DNA of 64,000 nt from assembly GCA_009602725.1 (NCBI GenBank), contig WELB01000047.1:103060-167059 (forward strand), read 5' to 3'. Below are positions 46,885 through 59,929 of the stretch, piece after piece. Position numbers and translations under genes: made by a program. The stretch's first letter is position 1. Each line of letters opens with the position of its first letter. Below the pieces are notes generated by a model. That model ran no database searches. It was not told the DNA's origin and saw nothing but the letters and a program-made list of their open reading frames with translations. The DNA is from Spirogloea muscicola. Lineage: Eukaryota > Streptophyta > Zygnematophyceae > Spirogloeales > Spirogloeaceae.

Positions 46885-47500
46885 CGTCGACCTTGTGGCC
46901 ACCCCACCAGCAGGCGGGCCACGTCCTATCCTTGACGTGGTCAACCCTGACACCTACGACGGCTCACACCCCGCCCAGTGTGCCACCGAGGCTGGGTATG
47001 CGGTAGCCTGCGCCGCTCGGGCCGAGGAGCTCAATTACGCAGATCACTCGCGGGAAGACGAGTTCTTCCCGCTCGCCATCGACACGCACGGGGCGTTGGG
47101 CGCGCGGTGGCTCGAGCTGCTCAGCCAGCTCTCACGTCACGCCATCGTCCGCCGCTTCCATGGGGAGCCGGTGGACTTCCCCGCAGCCGGGTCGCTAGCG
47201 CAGGTGCCGCATGCGTTTGGCCGTCTCGCTGCAGAGGTCTATGGCCCGCGCGCTGCACCTGCGTGCCGGAAGAGCCCTCGCTGCTGCCTCTGGCTCTGGC
47301 CAAGGGACCCGCTTCCAGGAACCAAGCTTCTCTGGCCTGAGGCTGCTTAGCAGGGGTTACTGAGTGTGTCGTAGCTGCTTAGTTTCTTCCTGTGCTTGTT
47401 TTTCTTAGTGCTTCCCTGGCCCCTTCTCGTCCTTTGTTCATTCTTTTCTGGGCTGGCTTTTTCCAGCCCCTATCCTCAATGGGCGAGCCCTCTTCTCTTG
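46885..47500 (+). mobile_element. LINE 3' copy inside the gag leader region of E2
   Basis: Coding remnant PRPILDVVNPDTYDG, AVACAARAEELNYADHSR, FFPLAIDTHGALGARWLELL, then degraded; terminal block near 47310-47350 and stop context TTACTGAG. The tail hairpin GGGCTGGCTTTTTCCAGCCCC is at about 47450-47470. Chromovirus sequence resumes at about 47500 in a repetitive GGGCGTGCCCC tract, which hides the target duplication. Confidence 0.85.
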
Positions 47501-48154
47501 GGCGTGTGCCCCTCTTGGGCGTGCGCCGCGGCAACCACTTCCTCAGCGGCTGGCCCTGCAGCTGCCGCTGCCTCAGCAGCCGACCGCTCTATACCTCCGT
47601 TCGGCCGCGCACTGGGAGTGTGCGACTCCACTCAGAAGAACACCGAGTGATCATCAGGCTCTGGCAGTCAGCATATCACACACTCCATACTGCAATACAG
47701 GGCATCGCAATGGTGCACCAGCGAGCGAGCAAGCAAGGCAGCGCGCAACTCCACACCTCCAAAGAACAGGCAGGCAGACAGCCGCTGATATGACCAAGAC
47801 CGATGCACACGATCGATGATGGTCACACGACTAGACTTACCGCACAAAGGCTGCAGGCTCAAGCCACACCTCAAGAAGGCAAACGCAGCAGGTGGTCCTC
47901 AAAGGATCAGGAAGTCTGAGTCGACGGCATTGGTCGATGCTGCTCACTGCGCAAAGATGACTCAGCACCCGGCGCTTCCGCTGAGCAGCCTCAAGGACCG
48001 ATGTCTAGCAAGGCGATTTATCTTACCTTCAACTTACCTTCAACAGAAAAGGTCAAGCCAGCACATCAGAAAGATCCTTGCAACATCAACGGCGAGTACA
48101 AGAAAATACAAGCCTGATGGATCACCTCAAGCAAGACCACCTCTGATTACCAAA

Positions 48155-48734
48155 TGTAGAGAACCTTGCCCTACACCAGCAGTTACAGTGAGTCGTCCTT
48201 CTTATGTTCGGCTGTAGGGGGAGAAGGGACCAACCCACTACACGAGTGAAGCACAGCGCAGAGGCGCAGCGGAAGACAGGCCCTGTGGCGCCGCCGTCCG
48301 GCGGCGACCCCACCTCTGGGCGCGAGCCGGCGGCTGTCCCCCAGGGGGCGCAACAACGGACTCCCCGCAGTCCCGCTGCAGGGTGCGGCGGCGGCTTTGG
48401 CGGCAGCAGCAGCAAGGCTGCTCCTAGGCTTCACAGGTCCGAACTCCTGTCGGATCTCAGCCCAAGGCACGTAGTGCTTCCCCCGTGCCACCCCCACTCC
48501 AGAGTCGTGAGCGGGTCACCCAATGGCCTGCCTTGCGGCGGGCCAAAGATCCTCTTTTGAACGGGTGGATCCTAGCGAGGGGTATTATTTCTGGACGGGC
48601 GAGGCCCGCACCTGGGCGGGCCACGTGCCCGGCCAGCCAGCCCGCCACCTGGCGGGCCATTTGCCGACAAAGTGCAAGCGTTCATGTAACGCTGACAGCA
48701 CCGTGTGGCTTAACAAAATGGCTGGATTGTTACA
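48155..48734 (-). repeat. 5' LTR of chromovirus E2
   Basis: 580 bp. On the minus strand it starts TGTAACAATCCAGCC and ends GGTTCTCTACA, adjoining the primer site. Its right edge cuts into a type B LTR (48735-48866). Confidence 0.85.
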
Positions 48735-51690
48735 AGGAGACCCGGACCCTTAGCTAGACGCGGTTTAGCAAAGGTTTTTGCACCGTTTGGGACCCTTTAG
48801 GTAATATTATACGATTATGTAAGGCACGGCACCGGTAGCACGCCCAAACGGGGGGGGAAAGTTACATGCCTCCCCAATCAGATGTTTACGTCCTCGGGAA
48901 CAAGAAGGAAGCATTACAGGGGTTCGACCCAGGAGATTGAAGCCCGGCGGGAAGCTACTGAACCATGGTAGGAAGCGGCGTTGCCTCCGGTCAGATACTT
49001 CTGTACGAGGGAAGGACACTCAGGCAAGATTCACGCAGGTTCTTTGTATATTGTGCTTAGGCCCATAGTCGAGCCACTTGATAAGGTACTTACGGGTCTT
49101 ACGACGCCCAACGGAGACTGTCCCAGTGTGACAAAATCTCCACCACTTGAAACCGTTCCGCGCCATTGAGAATAAGGGGAGGTGGGCGGTTGGACACAGC
49201 CATCCGTATAGTATGGCTCGAGCTGAGAGATTTGGGAACTCTTTGAAATTTGCTTTGTACCGGTGTATCAAGCTCATTTGCGACCTTGCCGTCCGGCGCA
49301 ACACAGGAAAGGCTTCAACATACTTTGGCAGCAACTTGTGCGTATGGACAGTCCGCAAGGCTAACTGCTTAGTGCTTACCAGCACTTGGGCACCCACGGC
49401 GAAGGACACGTCCCTGCGACGTAGATCAGCATACTGCTTTAGCCGGTTCTGAGCAGTTCTGAAAATAGCTTAGCGCTCCGCCGAGCCTCCAGGAGAGTAT
49501 TGGTGAAGCGTACTGCAGCCGGAACACGCTCCAGCCTCCCCACCTGCAAAGGTGATTGGGGACTGCTGACCATATTTCAGGAATAAGAGTGTGTTCTTGG
49601 TGGACTCATGAAAGGCGTTGTTCAGGGCATACTCTGCTGGAGCAAGATACTCGTCCCAATCAGTCTGACTGGGGAGTACAAGATGTCTTAACATGTCTTC
49701 CAGAAGCCGATTTCTCCCTTTTGATCTGACCGTCTCTTTCTGGGTGGAAAGCTGTGGACATGGATTGCCAAGAAGCCTGCACACATCTGTCTAGAAGTGA
49801 CCCGTGACGAGGATCGCTCGGGCACTCCGTGCAGTTCCCATACTGGGTTTACAGATATGCCAGCAAATTCCGAGCGGACACCCGTGTGGTCATAGGTACA
49901 AAATGCATCATCTTAATCAAACAATCCTCAAACACGACAGTGGCGTCGTTGCCGTTGCGCGTCTTGGGCAGTTGGGTCATGAAATCCACACTTACATCAG
50001 ATTACATCAGACCATGATTGCGGAGGGAGCTCCAAAGATCGGAGCAACCCGGCAGGCTTGTGAGAGCGTGCCCTACTATGCTGGCAGCTGGCATAAGTCA
50101 CAAAAGACTCGACTTGGACTGCCAAGCCTGGCTACCCATAAATAAAACTAATAGCTCTCGTGGTCCCATATCCAAATTACCACTATATGGAAGCTCATGC
50201 ATCTCTTGATTGATACAAGTGCGCAAGGCATTGCAGCTGGTCACTGGAATGGCATAACTCGCCACCAGAAGCCTTGGTCATACTACTGTGCTGGTTTGGT
50301 TGCTCGTGCATTCAAGGGTCTGTTCCTTACCCAGCACGAATACGCACAGCTCAGAGAGGTCAGTGGTGCTTGGCCGAGCACGGTAGCCCGCAGGTCTGCA
50401 GTCTGAACCCTGGTGGCACACAGGACAGACGCTACAGCAGCCCCTACAATGTTGCGGCTCACCAGGTCCGCTACATTGATATTTCCAGGGCTGGTACAAC
50501 CACTGAAATCGAAATGGTGCCATGAACTCAGCCCACCTAGCTTGACGCCTGCTCAAGTGCTGCTGTATGGCAAAGTAGGTCAACGGGCAATGATCCGTTA
50601 CGACCGTCAATTCAGCACCCTCGTCGAGATAGCATCGCCTACCGTACAGAGGGCGTGCACAACAGCAAGGAGCTCCTGCTCCCCCGCATTATGGTTTCGC
50701 TCGGGGACTGAGCATGCGTTTCTCAAATGCTACGGGATGACCCTCCTGCAAGAGAGTGGCACCCATCCCGATCAAAGAGGCGTCACATACTACTTCATGC
50801 GGCACGCCTTCTCGAGGCAACACCAAAAGGGGTGGGGATACCAGGACCCGCTTTGCATCCTCGAACACCATTGGAACATAAACACGTGTGTGAATACCTT
50901 TTGGCATTCGGACGTCCACCCCCAGGGTACGTCCTTACGAGTGAGCTTCGTAGGAGGAGATGCCATGGGTCCATATACTTGAAAACTTTCCGGAAAAGTG
51001 TGCGAGTGTTACTGCACAACAAGCTATGGATTGGGGTTTTAGTTAGGATGAGAGGCTCAGGTATCCATGGAATTCACCCACAAAGGAACGCAACTGCGGC
51101 ACATTCCGCGGCACTGGCCGGTCAATGACTACTACTGTCGTTTTTGGGTTCGACGCAAACCCCGTCTTTGCCCACAACATGCCATAAGTACCTCAATTTG
51201 GGCTAGTCGAAGACACACTTGGAAGTCTTGGGATAATGAGGTCTTACCACGTGTAGCAACTGCAGAAATTTCCGCAGGTGTCGTACATGATCCTCAGGCG
51301 TTTTACTGAACACCACAATGTCATTCAAGTAGACCAGCACGAAGTCTTACCATAGGGGTCCAAAGACCTCCGTCATCACAGCCTGAAACATGGCAGGTGC
51401 GTTGATCAAAGCAAAGCTTAGCACCTTGAACTGGAAGTGTCGGACCGCGAACGACACGCTGACTTCGGAACGTCCTCAGGAGTGATACGTATTTGGAGAT
51501 TACTACTTTGCAAATCGAGGGAGCTGAACGCTTAGCTTCCGCGAGACGGTCGAACAGATCATCTATGCGAGACAAAGGGTACGAATACTTGACAGTGAGC
51601 TTGTTCAGGGCTCGGTTATCGATGCACGTCCGAAGAGTACCGTCTTTATTCTTAACGAAGAGGCTTGGTGCACCATACGGGGACTGATAT
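48735..51690 (-). mobile_element. Chromovirus fossil E4, first part (type B LTR, integrase, RNase H, RT)
   Basis: Broken, well over ten breaks. Partial type B 3' LTR at 48735-48866, polypurine tract beside it, chromodomain and integrase relics to about 50200, RNase H to about 50900, RT to 51690 ([20 protein letters not shown] at its edge). The element continues beyond the E5 insertion, at 58349. Confidence 0.8.
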
Positions 51691-54600
51691 TGTAACGATC
51701 CAGCCGTCTGATTAAGCCACACGGTGCTGTTAGCGTCACATGACCGCGAGCCATTTGACGGACAAGTGGCCCGTCCAGCTGACGGGCGGGCGGCTTGCCA
51801 GGCAAGTGGCCCGCCCAGGTGCGGGCGGGCCCTGCCCGTCCTGGAATACCCCTCGCCAGGATCCACCCGTCCAAGGGGGGATCTTTGGCCCGCCGCAGGG
51901 CAGGCCATAGGGCGACCCGCTCACCACCCAGGAGGGGGGGTTGGCACGGGGGAAGCATTCGAGCCTTGGGCTCAGGCCCGACATCAGTTCGGATTTGTGA
52001 AGCTCGAGAGCAGCCTTCTGCTGCCTGCCGCCGCAGCCGCCGCCCCAGCCTGCTGCGGGGGCTTGCTGCGGGGAGTCCGTGGCTGCGCCCCTTGGGGACA
52101 GCTGCTGGCTTGCGCCTAGGAGGTGGAGTCGCCGCCGGACGGCGGCACCACAGGGCCTGTCTTCGCTGCGCCTATGCGCTAGTGCTTACCTTGTGTATCG
52201 CTCGCTGGTGCACCAGTCTTGCGATGCCCTGTATTGCAGTTTGGAGTGTGGAATATGCTGACTGCGGAGCCTGAATTGATCACTCAGTGTTCTTCAGATA
52301 GTAAGGAGTCGCACACTGCCAGTGCGCGGCCTAGCCCACCTCGGGAGGTAGAACGGTCGGCTGCTGAGGCAGCGGCTGCTCAGAGCCAGCAGTGGCTGCT
52401 GCGGGTCAAGTTCATGAGGGGCACGCGGAGCTTGGAGCAGCGGGCCAAGAGAGCCTTTCGGCTGGGGAGGTCCAACGCCTCACGGAGGACCTGGAGGCAA
52501 TTCAGTCTGCAATTCATCCAGCTCAACACCGCCTCCTTGCGAGAAAGTATGGGGAGCACCACGCCCTACTCGTCCGGCACGTGCCGGAGAGCGGCATGTG
52601 CAAGGGGTCGATGCCACGGTGCACTTGATGCGCCAGCGCAGTAGCAACCCGTCGCTTGGACGTGCGACGGCCTACGCATCACGGCAATTCCCCGGTCGGG
52701 ATGATCGCGGTGCTCTCCACGTGTGGCTCAGCGAGATGTCGGAATGGTGCGTTTTGATGAAATCGGAGGCGACGGCAAGAGTGCCGCTCGCTGCGACGTA
52801 CCTCGCGGGGGAAACTCGTGAGTGGTGGAACTCCCTGAAGCGGTCATCTACGCTCGAGATATACAACACCTGGGAGTACTTTAATACTTCGCTTGTCACG
52901 GCCTGTGGCGAGATCCATTGTAAGGAATGCTGAGAATTGCCAGGCCGGGCCTGCCAGCGGCCAGGAAAAGCGGGAAGGCATTAGAACGGGGCTGCAATGA
53001 TAAAAGAGCAACGGTTACTGCAGGGGTAAAGGTCCAGGGCTCCGAGGTTGGGTGAATAACTCACCCACCCCTTTCCCATCTCGGGTTGCCCCTATATAGT
53101 CCGACAGACTGCGAGCCCGGCTATACGGGTCCGGGTGGGATAATTGGCACCCAGTCTCTCGTTGACGACCGGTCCACGATCCGTCGAAGGCTATCAACGG
53201 GCTACCACCGATAATCTACCCATCCATCGGCCACCACCGCCATACTGACGGCCTCTCGTCAATGCCCCGTCATAGCAACTGACGGTCTACTACCCTGGGC
53301 TATCCTGAGCAGTCTATCGTTCCCGTCAACACTAACGGCTAACGACGCCGTCAAGGCAGTGCAGCGCTGCCGCCTCCCGTCGCCGTTCCAGCGCCAGCAC
53401 CATGCTCGCGCGTCACGACTCCGGGTTGCGCCGCTCTCAGCTCAAGGTTGAATCCCGCTTCCCAACCCGGTGAAATATCCGTTTCCAGGCATCTGTCAAG
53501 CCTTTCCTGCGGCACTGACAGTCAATTTATTTGTCAGTTGGATGAGGTGTCTAGTCTCCAGGCAATAATCTGTCAATAATTTTCTGCTTCATTGACATTC
53601 CAGCCATGTAAGAATCGTTACATCCATGCTGAGCTCCGGGCTTGCGACGAATTGGATGCCATAACCCTCTGCGCAGCAACGATTTCGTGCAATATGTGCG
53701 GCGATTAAGGCTGCTTCGTGCGAAGCTGCGCAACGAGCCTATGAAGGCGGTGGACCAGTGCCAGCGCGTCGAGGCTGGGCTGCCCCCGTCCATGCGAACG
53801 TGCGTCGCGGTGGATTCCGCCACTTCGCAGCCATTCGTGGATTTCTCCAAGATGGTGGAGCACGCCAGGAGGTGCTCAGCACGCCGGATAATGGCCGGGC
53901 AAGCGTCCCCTGCTGGAGGCAGGTGGATCTGCAGAGGTAGAGCGGGGCAAGAAGCGGTCCTACTCTGTGAGGGGTGAACGATCGTCCCCAAGGCGGCTTC
54001 ACAAAGCCGCGAGTGGAAGTTGGTGACTGCTTTCGCTGCGGCCACCAGAGCCATCAGATCAAGGACTGCTAGGCGGCAGGTCCCTCTTCTTCTAGGCCAC
54101 GTCCACAGCGCCACATGGGCCGTGACAAGGGCAACTCCAAGGAAAAGTGAGTGCCTTACCCTAGCCTCCGAGAGCAACATTTTTCAGCCAGACGTATATG
54201 AGCTGTTTGATCTTGCTAAAATAGCTTGCCCGCCATCCGAAGCACCGGTGGTTCGCTCAATTTCTGCTTGTTGCGAGCTCTGGGGGCCATGGGGCCTCCG
54301 CTTTGTGTGGATTACCAGCAATGACTTGCAAGTAGCTGCAGATATTTATTGAGCTGGCCTGCGCGCCGTCGGCTGAATAAATTGTGTTCTACATTGTGCC
54401 ACACAGGCGCGGCGTGAGGATCGAGCTCCGCTTGGGATGACGCTGTTTTGCTCGCACGAGGCGGGACACAGGCTCCTTAGGCGGGCGGCGTAGGGTTGAT
54501 GCACTCAGCTTAGGTCGTCGCCGACATATGTCAGGTTGCTCGCAGTATACGTGGGCTTCATACGATCCTTTTTAGGGGCTGGTTGCTGATGCACCGGCCA

Positions 54601-57600
54601 AGATCCACATGGAGTCAGGGGCCTCCGTGTCTTCTGAATGATCTGGTGTGTTCTACTGGCTTGAATTTGCAAGCGGATGGTTTGCCTAAAGTGACATTGG
54701 CCATCGGCCAACCGACCCATGTGCTGGGCTTTGTAAGGTTTCCATTTGCATTGAAGACCGAGGTCCCCTCTTCACCATTGCATTGGCTGTTGCATATAAT
54801 TGGGTGATGATTGGCTTTGTGCCACATCTGCATGCCTTGACTGTTGACGCCAAATCTGCACTGTACAACGTGGCGCACAGCGCTTTCTCCTTCTCGATGA
54901 GCTTTGCTGTAAACCGCCACGGGCGGCAGGGGCTTCCAATCTGCTGTCCGCCATGCAGATGAAGCGATTGATTGACAAGAACACTGTGCAGACGGCAAAT
55001 CTTGTGATGGTGGCGTTGAATGACGAGTCTGAGCGTGACTCGTGTGTGAATGCTGAGGTTTCACATGGCGGGGTACATGATAAGTTGCTGGAAGAGTTTG
55101 GATGTTTCCCGACTATCTTCCGGACGGTCTGCCTCCTCATCGAGGTGTGGCTCATACCATTTCAATGGAGCCAGGCGCTAATCCGCCGTAGAGTCCCATT
55201 CACCGGCTGAGCCCTCTCGAATTTCGAGATTGAAATTCCAGGTGGAGACCTGCTGCGGAAGGGCCACATTGAGCCATCTCAGTCGTCGTACATTGCACCT
55301 GTCCTCTTATCAAGAAAAAGGATAACAATTCGGATGTGCGCAATGACTATCGGGCTTTTAAGAAGCTCACTAACGAGAACCGATACCTTTTGCCTCGGAT
55401 GAATGATCTGTTCGATCAGCTCTCAGGGGCTGCCGTGTTTAGCTCCCTGCACCTGCACAGTGGGGTATCACCAGATTCGGTTCACGCGTGCGATGTTCCA
55501 AAGTCGGCGTTTCGTACGCCGCTAAGACACTTTCATTTCAAGGTGCTGAGCTTTGGTTTGACCGATGCACCGGCTACTTTCTAGGCTTTTATACCGAGGG
55601 TCTTTGCCCCCCTGCTCTATAAATTTGTGCTGGTGTACTTGAACGACATACTGGTGTTCAGCAAGACGCCGGCGAATTACGTGGGGCACCTGCGCCAAAG
55701 TGCTGCAGTTGCTGCGTGAGAGTCACTTGTATGCCAAGAGGTCCAAGTGCGTACTTTACCAGCCAGAGCTGACATACCTTGGGCATGTCGTGGGCAACGA
55801 CAGCTTACGAGTCGACCCCAAGAAGACTTAGGTCGTACGGGATTGGCCTGTGCGACGGAATGTACCTCAGTGCGCTCCCTTCTGAGATTAACAAATTACT
55901 TTGATAAATTCCTTCTAGGCTATTGAAACATGGCACAATCTCTTACGAAAGTGACTGGGAAATAAGTACCCTGGGAGTGGTCGTCCAAATGCGAGAGGGC
56001 ATCTGAGGGAAGCCAGCAGGCACTGACATCTCCACCTGTTCTGGCCTTTCCTCGGGAAGGTGTGCCATATGAGCTCATCTGTGATGCCTCTTTGACCGGC
56101 ATTGGTGCCGTGCACTTGCGAGAGGGTCACCCGATAGCATTTGAGAGTCGCCTGCTGCTCCCTGCCGAGCGACATCCCCTGCCGAGCGAAATCAACTACG
56201 TGCGAGCAGGAAGTGCTGGCTGTGTGCATGCTTTACGTGTTTGGCGGTGCTACTTGGAAGGTATTGGATTTTACAGTTGTCACGGGTCATTGCCCGTTGA
56301 CGTACTTCCACACACAGCAGCATTTGACTCGGCGTCAAGCTCGATGGGCTGAGTGTATGCTATCGTCCGTTTCCAGTGAGTGTATCGCCCTGGACGGCGT
56401 AATATTGCGAACCGCGTGAGCAACTATAGAGGGGGCTGATGTGTTGGCTACCTTAAATGCTCTTGGAGTGCGGGCTGCAAAAATGTGTCCGACTCGTCAA
56501 GCTTCTCGGCAACCAACAGCCACCTCTCTGAGCTGTACGTGAAGGGTATAGTCGTGAAGGGTATAGCAGAGACCCATGATTTGCTGAGGCAGCCAACGTG
56601 CGCACCCTCACCGATGCCATAGGCTGGTGGCAAGGCGACGCTATTGTTGAAGCGGACTGCAATGCCTTGCGCACTGAAATCATGCAGGAGCTGCATGATA
56701 CGCCCGACAGCGGTCATGTGGGATCTGAGCAAGACCAAATAGGCTGTGCGACGACTCCTAATTTGGTGGAAGGGCTTTTCAGCCCAGGTGCATGCTTTCG
56801 TGACAAGCTGGGCCACATGTCAACGTAGTAAGGCAATGTCTGGCAGGCCTGCCGCATTACTTCAGCCCTTACTTCAGCCCTTGCCTGGAGCGGAATAGAA
56901 GTGGTGTAAATGTGGATTGTTCGACACACTTGCCTAAGACGCGGGACGGCTCTGATTGTCGTCGTTGTGGATCGTTTGAGTAAGAAGGTGCAATACGCGC
57001 ACATCAGCGAAGGATGTCGCTGGCATCTTCGTGGATAAGGTGTGGAAGCTGCATGGGGTACCTGAGAGGCTTGTCTCGGACCACGATCCTCGCTGTACGG
57101 GTCACTTCTGGAAAGATGTTTGCAAGTCTATTGGCACGAAGCAGGCCTGTCCACAGCATCCCATCCACAACTCATGGCTAAGTTGAGAGTGAATCGGGTT
57201 CTTGAGGACATGCTGGAGCACTCTGTCGATCCCAGCCAGACTGACTGAAATAGGTATCTGGCTCCAGCTGAGTATGCTGTGAACAATGCCTATCATGAGT
57301 CTGGAGACACCCTTCTTCCTCAAACATGGTCAGCATCCCCGAGCTCCACTTAAGGTGGGGAGGCCGGAACGAATACCCGCCGCGGTAGGCTTCACTGGGA
57401 CCCTCTTGGAGACCAAGAGACGAGCTCGGCATTTCTTGAGAATCGCCCATGTCGCCAGAAGGCTTATGCTGACAGACGTCGGAAGGACGTGTCCTTCGAC
57501 GGTGGTGCGCAAGTGCTGCTAAGCACGAAGCACATATCCTTGCGGGCTGTGGGCACGCGCAAATTACTACCTAAGTGGGCTGGACCAGTTGCACTAGTAC

Positions 57601-58348
57601 GCCTTGTGGGCAAGCTGTCCTACGAGCTGCAGACGCCGGTGCAGTGGAAGGTCCTCAACGTCTTCCATGTGTCTCAGCCGGGGGCCTCCCATGCGGATGG
57701 CCGTGTCCAACCGCCGCCACCTGTACTCTTGATCGAGGATGACCTTAAGTTTGTGGTGAAAGAATCCTAGTCTAACAGGACGTTCTCCGAGGGCGCAAGA
57801 CCCGTGAGTGTCTGGTGAAGTGGCTCACGTATGGGCGTAAGCACGACATGTGGGAGCCTGCGGCGATTTGGGCAAAATGTCCAACTGCTCCCAGGAATAC
57901 CTGGTCAAGGGAGGTAAGTCCCTTAGTCTTGATCCAGGTCACATCCGTTGGGCATCTTGATACCTGTCGGCTGTTTTCTCGTTTTTACCGAGGACGAACA
58001 CCAGAGTGGGGAAGTCTGTAACGATCCAGCCGTTTTATAAAAGCCACACGACATCAATTCGGACCTGTAAAGCTCGAGAGCAGCCTACCTGCTGCCTTCC
58101 GCCGCAGCCGCCGCAGCCTGCTGCGGGGGCTTGCTGCGGGGAGTCCGTGGCTGCGCCCCGTGAGGACAGCTGCTGGCTGGCGCCCAGGAGGTGGAGTCGC
58201 CGCCGGACGGCGGCGCCACAGGGCCTGTCTTCCGCTGCGCCTATGCGTTAGTGCTTCACTTGTGTAGTGGGTTCTCTCCTAAACCCCTACAGCCGAACCA
58301 AGAAGGACGACTCAACCCAATTGCGTGTGTAGGGGCGAGCTATGTACA
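51691..58348 (+). mobile_element. Chromovirus fossil E5, inserted into E4
   Basis: Broken, well over ten breaks. 5' LTR from 51691 (TGTAACGATCCAGCCG) to about 52190; gag 52270-54170, split by a foreign solo LTR; protease region to about 55060; RT to about 55850 ([14 protein letters not shown]); RNase H to about 56400; integrase to about 57300; chromodomain to about 57900; polypurine tract GTGGGGAAG before the 3' LTR at 58017-58348. Target repeats are GATAT (51686-51690) and GATAA (58349-58353). Confidence 0.88.
52919..53622. repeat. Solo LTR of a different LTR retroelement, inserted in E5 gag
   Basis: 704 bp, TGTAAGG...GTTACA, flanked by 5-bp TCCAT at 52914-52918 and 53623-53627. It contains CCCCTATATAG near 53090, a plausible TATA region. 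No similarity by eye to LTR types A or B, and no internal region is present. The family is not identified. Confidence 0.88.
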
Positions 58349-58486
58349 GATAAGGCTCGATGTGGCCTTTACGGAGCAATCTCGACACTAAGGGTTGCAT
58401 CTCCTCAGTGCATCTCTCAAAGTTCGAGAGAATATACTCGATACATGGGAAGGCGGTACAGCGCCGGGCTCCAATGGAAAACTATG
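58349..58486 (-). mobile_element. Chromovirus fossil E4, second part (RT amino-terminal region)
   Basis: Matches the E1 segment at 40093-40215 in order (GGCTC.ATGT.GCC, then a TTCGAGAG block, then CTCCAATGGAA). It directly continues the E4 sequence interrupted at 51690. Confidence 0.75.
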
Positions 58487-59030
58487 TGTAAAAACCTCGC
58501 CCCTAAACACGCAGTTAGAGTGAGTCGTCCTTTGGGTTCGGCTGTAGGTGTTTAGGAGCCGACTCAATACACGGTGGAAGCACTAGCGCATAGGCGCAGC
58601 GGAAGACAGGCCCTGTGGCGCCGCCGTTCAGCGGCCACCTCTCCGGCGTAAGCCAGCAGCTGTCCCCCAAGTGCGCAGCCACGGACTCCCCGCAGCAAGC
58701 CCCGCTGCAGGCTGCGGTGGTGGCTGCGGCGGCAGGCAGCAGCAAGGCTGCTCTCGAGCTTCACCGGTCCGAATTTGTGTCGCGTCTCGGCCCAAGGCTC
58801 GTACTGTATCCCCCGTGCCAACCCCCCTGGGGTGTGAGCAGGTCGCCCCATGGCCTGCATTGCGGCGGGCCAAAGGTCCGCCCTTGGCAGGGTGGAACCT
58901 GGCGAGGATTCTTCCAGGACGGGCAGGGCCCGCCCGCACCGGGGCCACTTGCCTGGCAAGCCGCTCGCCCGTCAACTGGACGGGCCACTTGTCCGTCAAA
59001 TGGCTGGCGATTATGTAACGCTAACAGCAC
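58487..59030 (-). repeat. Chromovirus type A LTR fragment
   Basis: On the minus strand it ends ...GAGGTTTTTACA at 58487. The other edge stops within the first 40 bp of the usual LTR and joins further LTR-end debris (59031-59174). Confidence 0.7.
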
Positions 59031-59174
59031 CGGGTTTAGAGACAAACCCCCAGCACAGCGAAGCACCACGTGTTCTTCACAGCGGAAGTCCTGGCCTGAG
59101 GCATCACCGACAGGCGGCGACTAACCTCTCAGGTACGGGCCGGCGGCTGTCCTCAAAGGAGCAGTCACAGTCTT

Positions 59175-59729
59175 TGTAGTGAAGTCGCCCCTACACTCGC
59201 AATTAGGGTTGAGTCGTCCTTGTTAAGTTCGGCAGTAGGGGCTTTAGGGACCAACCCACTACACGGCAAAGCACTAGCGCATAGCGCAGCGGAAGACAGG
59301 CCCTGGGGCGCCGCCGTCTGGCGGCGACCCCACCTCCTGGGCGCGAGCCAGCAACTGGCCCCCAACGGGCGCAGCCACGGACTCCTCGCAGCGAGCCCCG
59401 CAGCAGGCTGCGGCGGCGGCTGCGGCGGCGAGCAGCGGCAAGGCTGCTCCTGGGCTTCGCCGGTCCGAACTGATGTCGGGTCTCGGCTCAAGGCTCGTAG
59501 TGCTTCCCCCGTGCTACCCCCCCTCCAGGGGTGTGAGCGGGTCGCCCCAAGGCCTGCCCTTGCGGCGGGCCCAAGGTCCCCCCTTGGCAGGGTGGAACCT
59601 GGCGAGGGTTAGTCCAGGACAGGCGGGAGTTGCCCGCACTTGGACGGGCCCCACTTGTTCATCAAGCGGCTAGCGGTCATGTAACGCTAACAGCACCGTG
59701 TGGCATAACCAAACGGCTGGATCGTCACA
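59175..59729 (-). repeat. Chromovirus type A LTR, solo, 555 bp
   Basis: Complete TG...CA ends on the minus strand (TGTGACGATCC...CTTCACTACA). Flanks GTCTT and GCTTC do not match, so no target duplication is visible. The following 59730-59930 holds nothing recognised. Confidence 0.8.
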
Positions 59730-59929
59730 GCTTCGCTGTTGAAGTCCAAGATTCGCCGCCTCTGCTGGAAGCGGCGCGCCTGCACGTCATATCGTCAGCA
59801 GGCCCGTCACACTGCGCGACACCTCGCGCGGCGCTCTTGCGCGTCGCACGCATCAGTCACGTGCGCATTAGTGGTTACTCGGTAGCGCTTAACTCGGAGT
59901 TTAGCGTCCCGTAACGGCGGGGACGTTAT

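Larger units (their letters stand above)
41946..48734 (-). mobile_element. Chromovirus fossil E2, carrying two LINE insertions
   Basis: Broken, ten or more breaks. 3' LTR piece 42199 to about 41946, polypurine tract next to it, chromodomain and integrase end 42200-42750, integrase and RNase H to about 44400, RT to about 44800, protease/gag 44800-46950, gag leader 47500-48140, primer site (CCTCTGATTACCA on the plus strand, 48140-48152) and 5' LTR 48155-48734. It is interrupted by LINEs at 42760-42871 and 46885-47500. More decayed than E1. Confidence 0.88.

Noticed and set aside
48915-48945. GGGGTTCGACCC resembling a tRNA T-arm
   Set aside because: No acceptor stem, D-arm or anticodon arm around it; it lies in chromovirus sequence. 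No tRNA gene was found in the window.
59175-59729. Target duplication for this solo LTR
   Set aside because: Flanking 5-mers GTCTT and GCTTC do not match.
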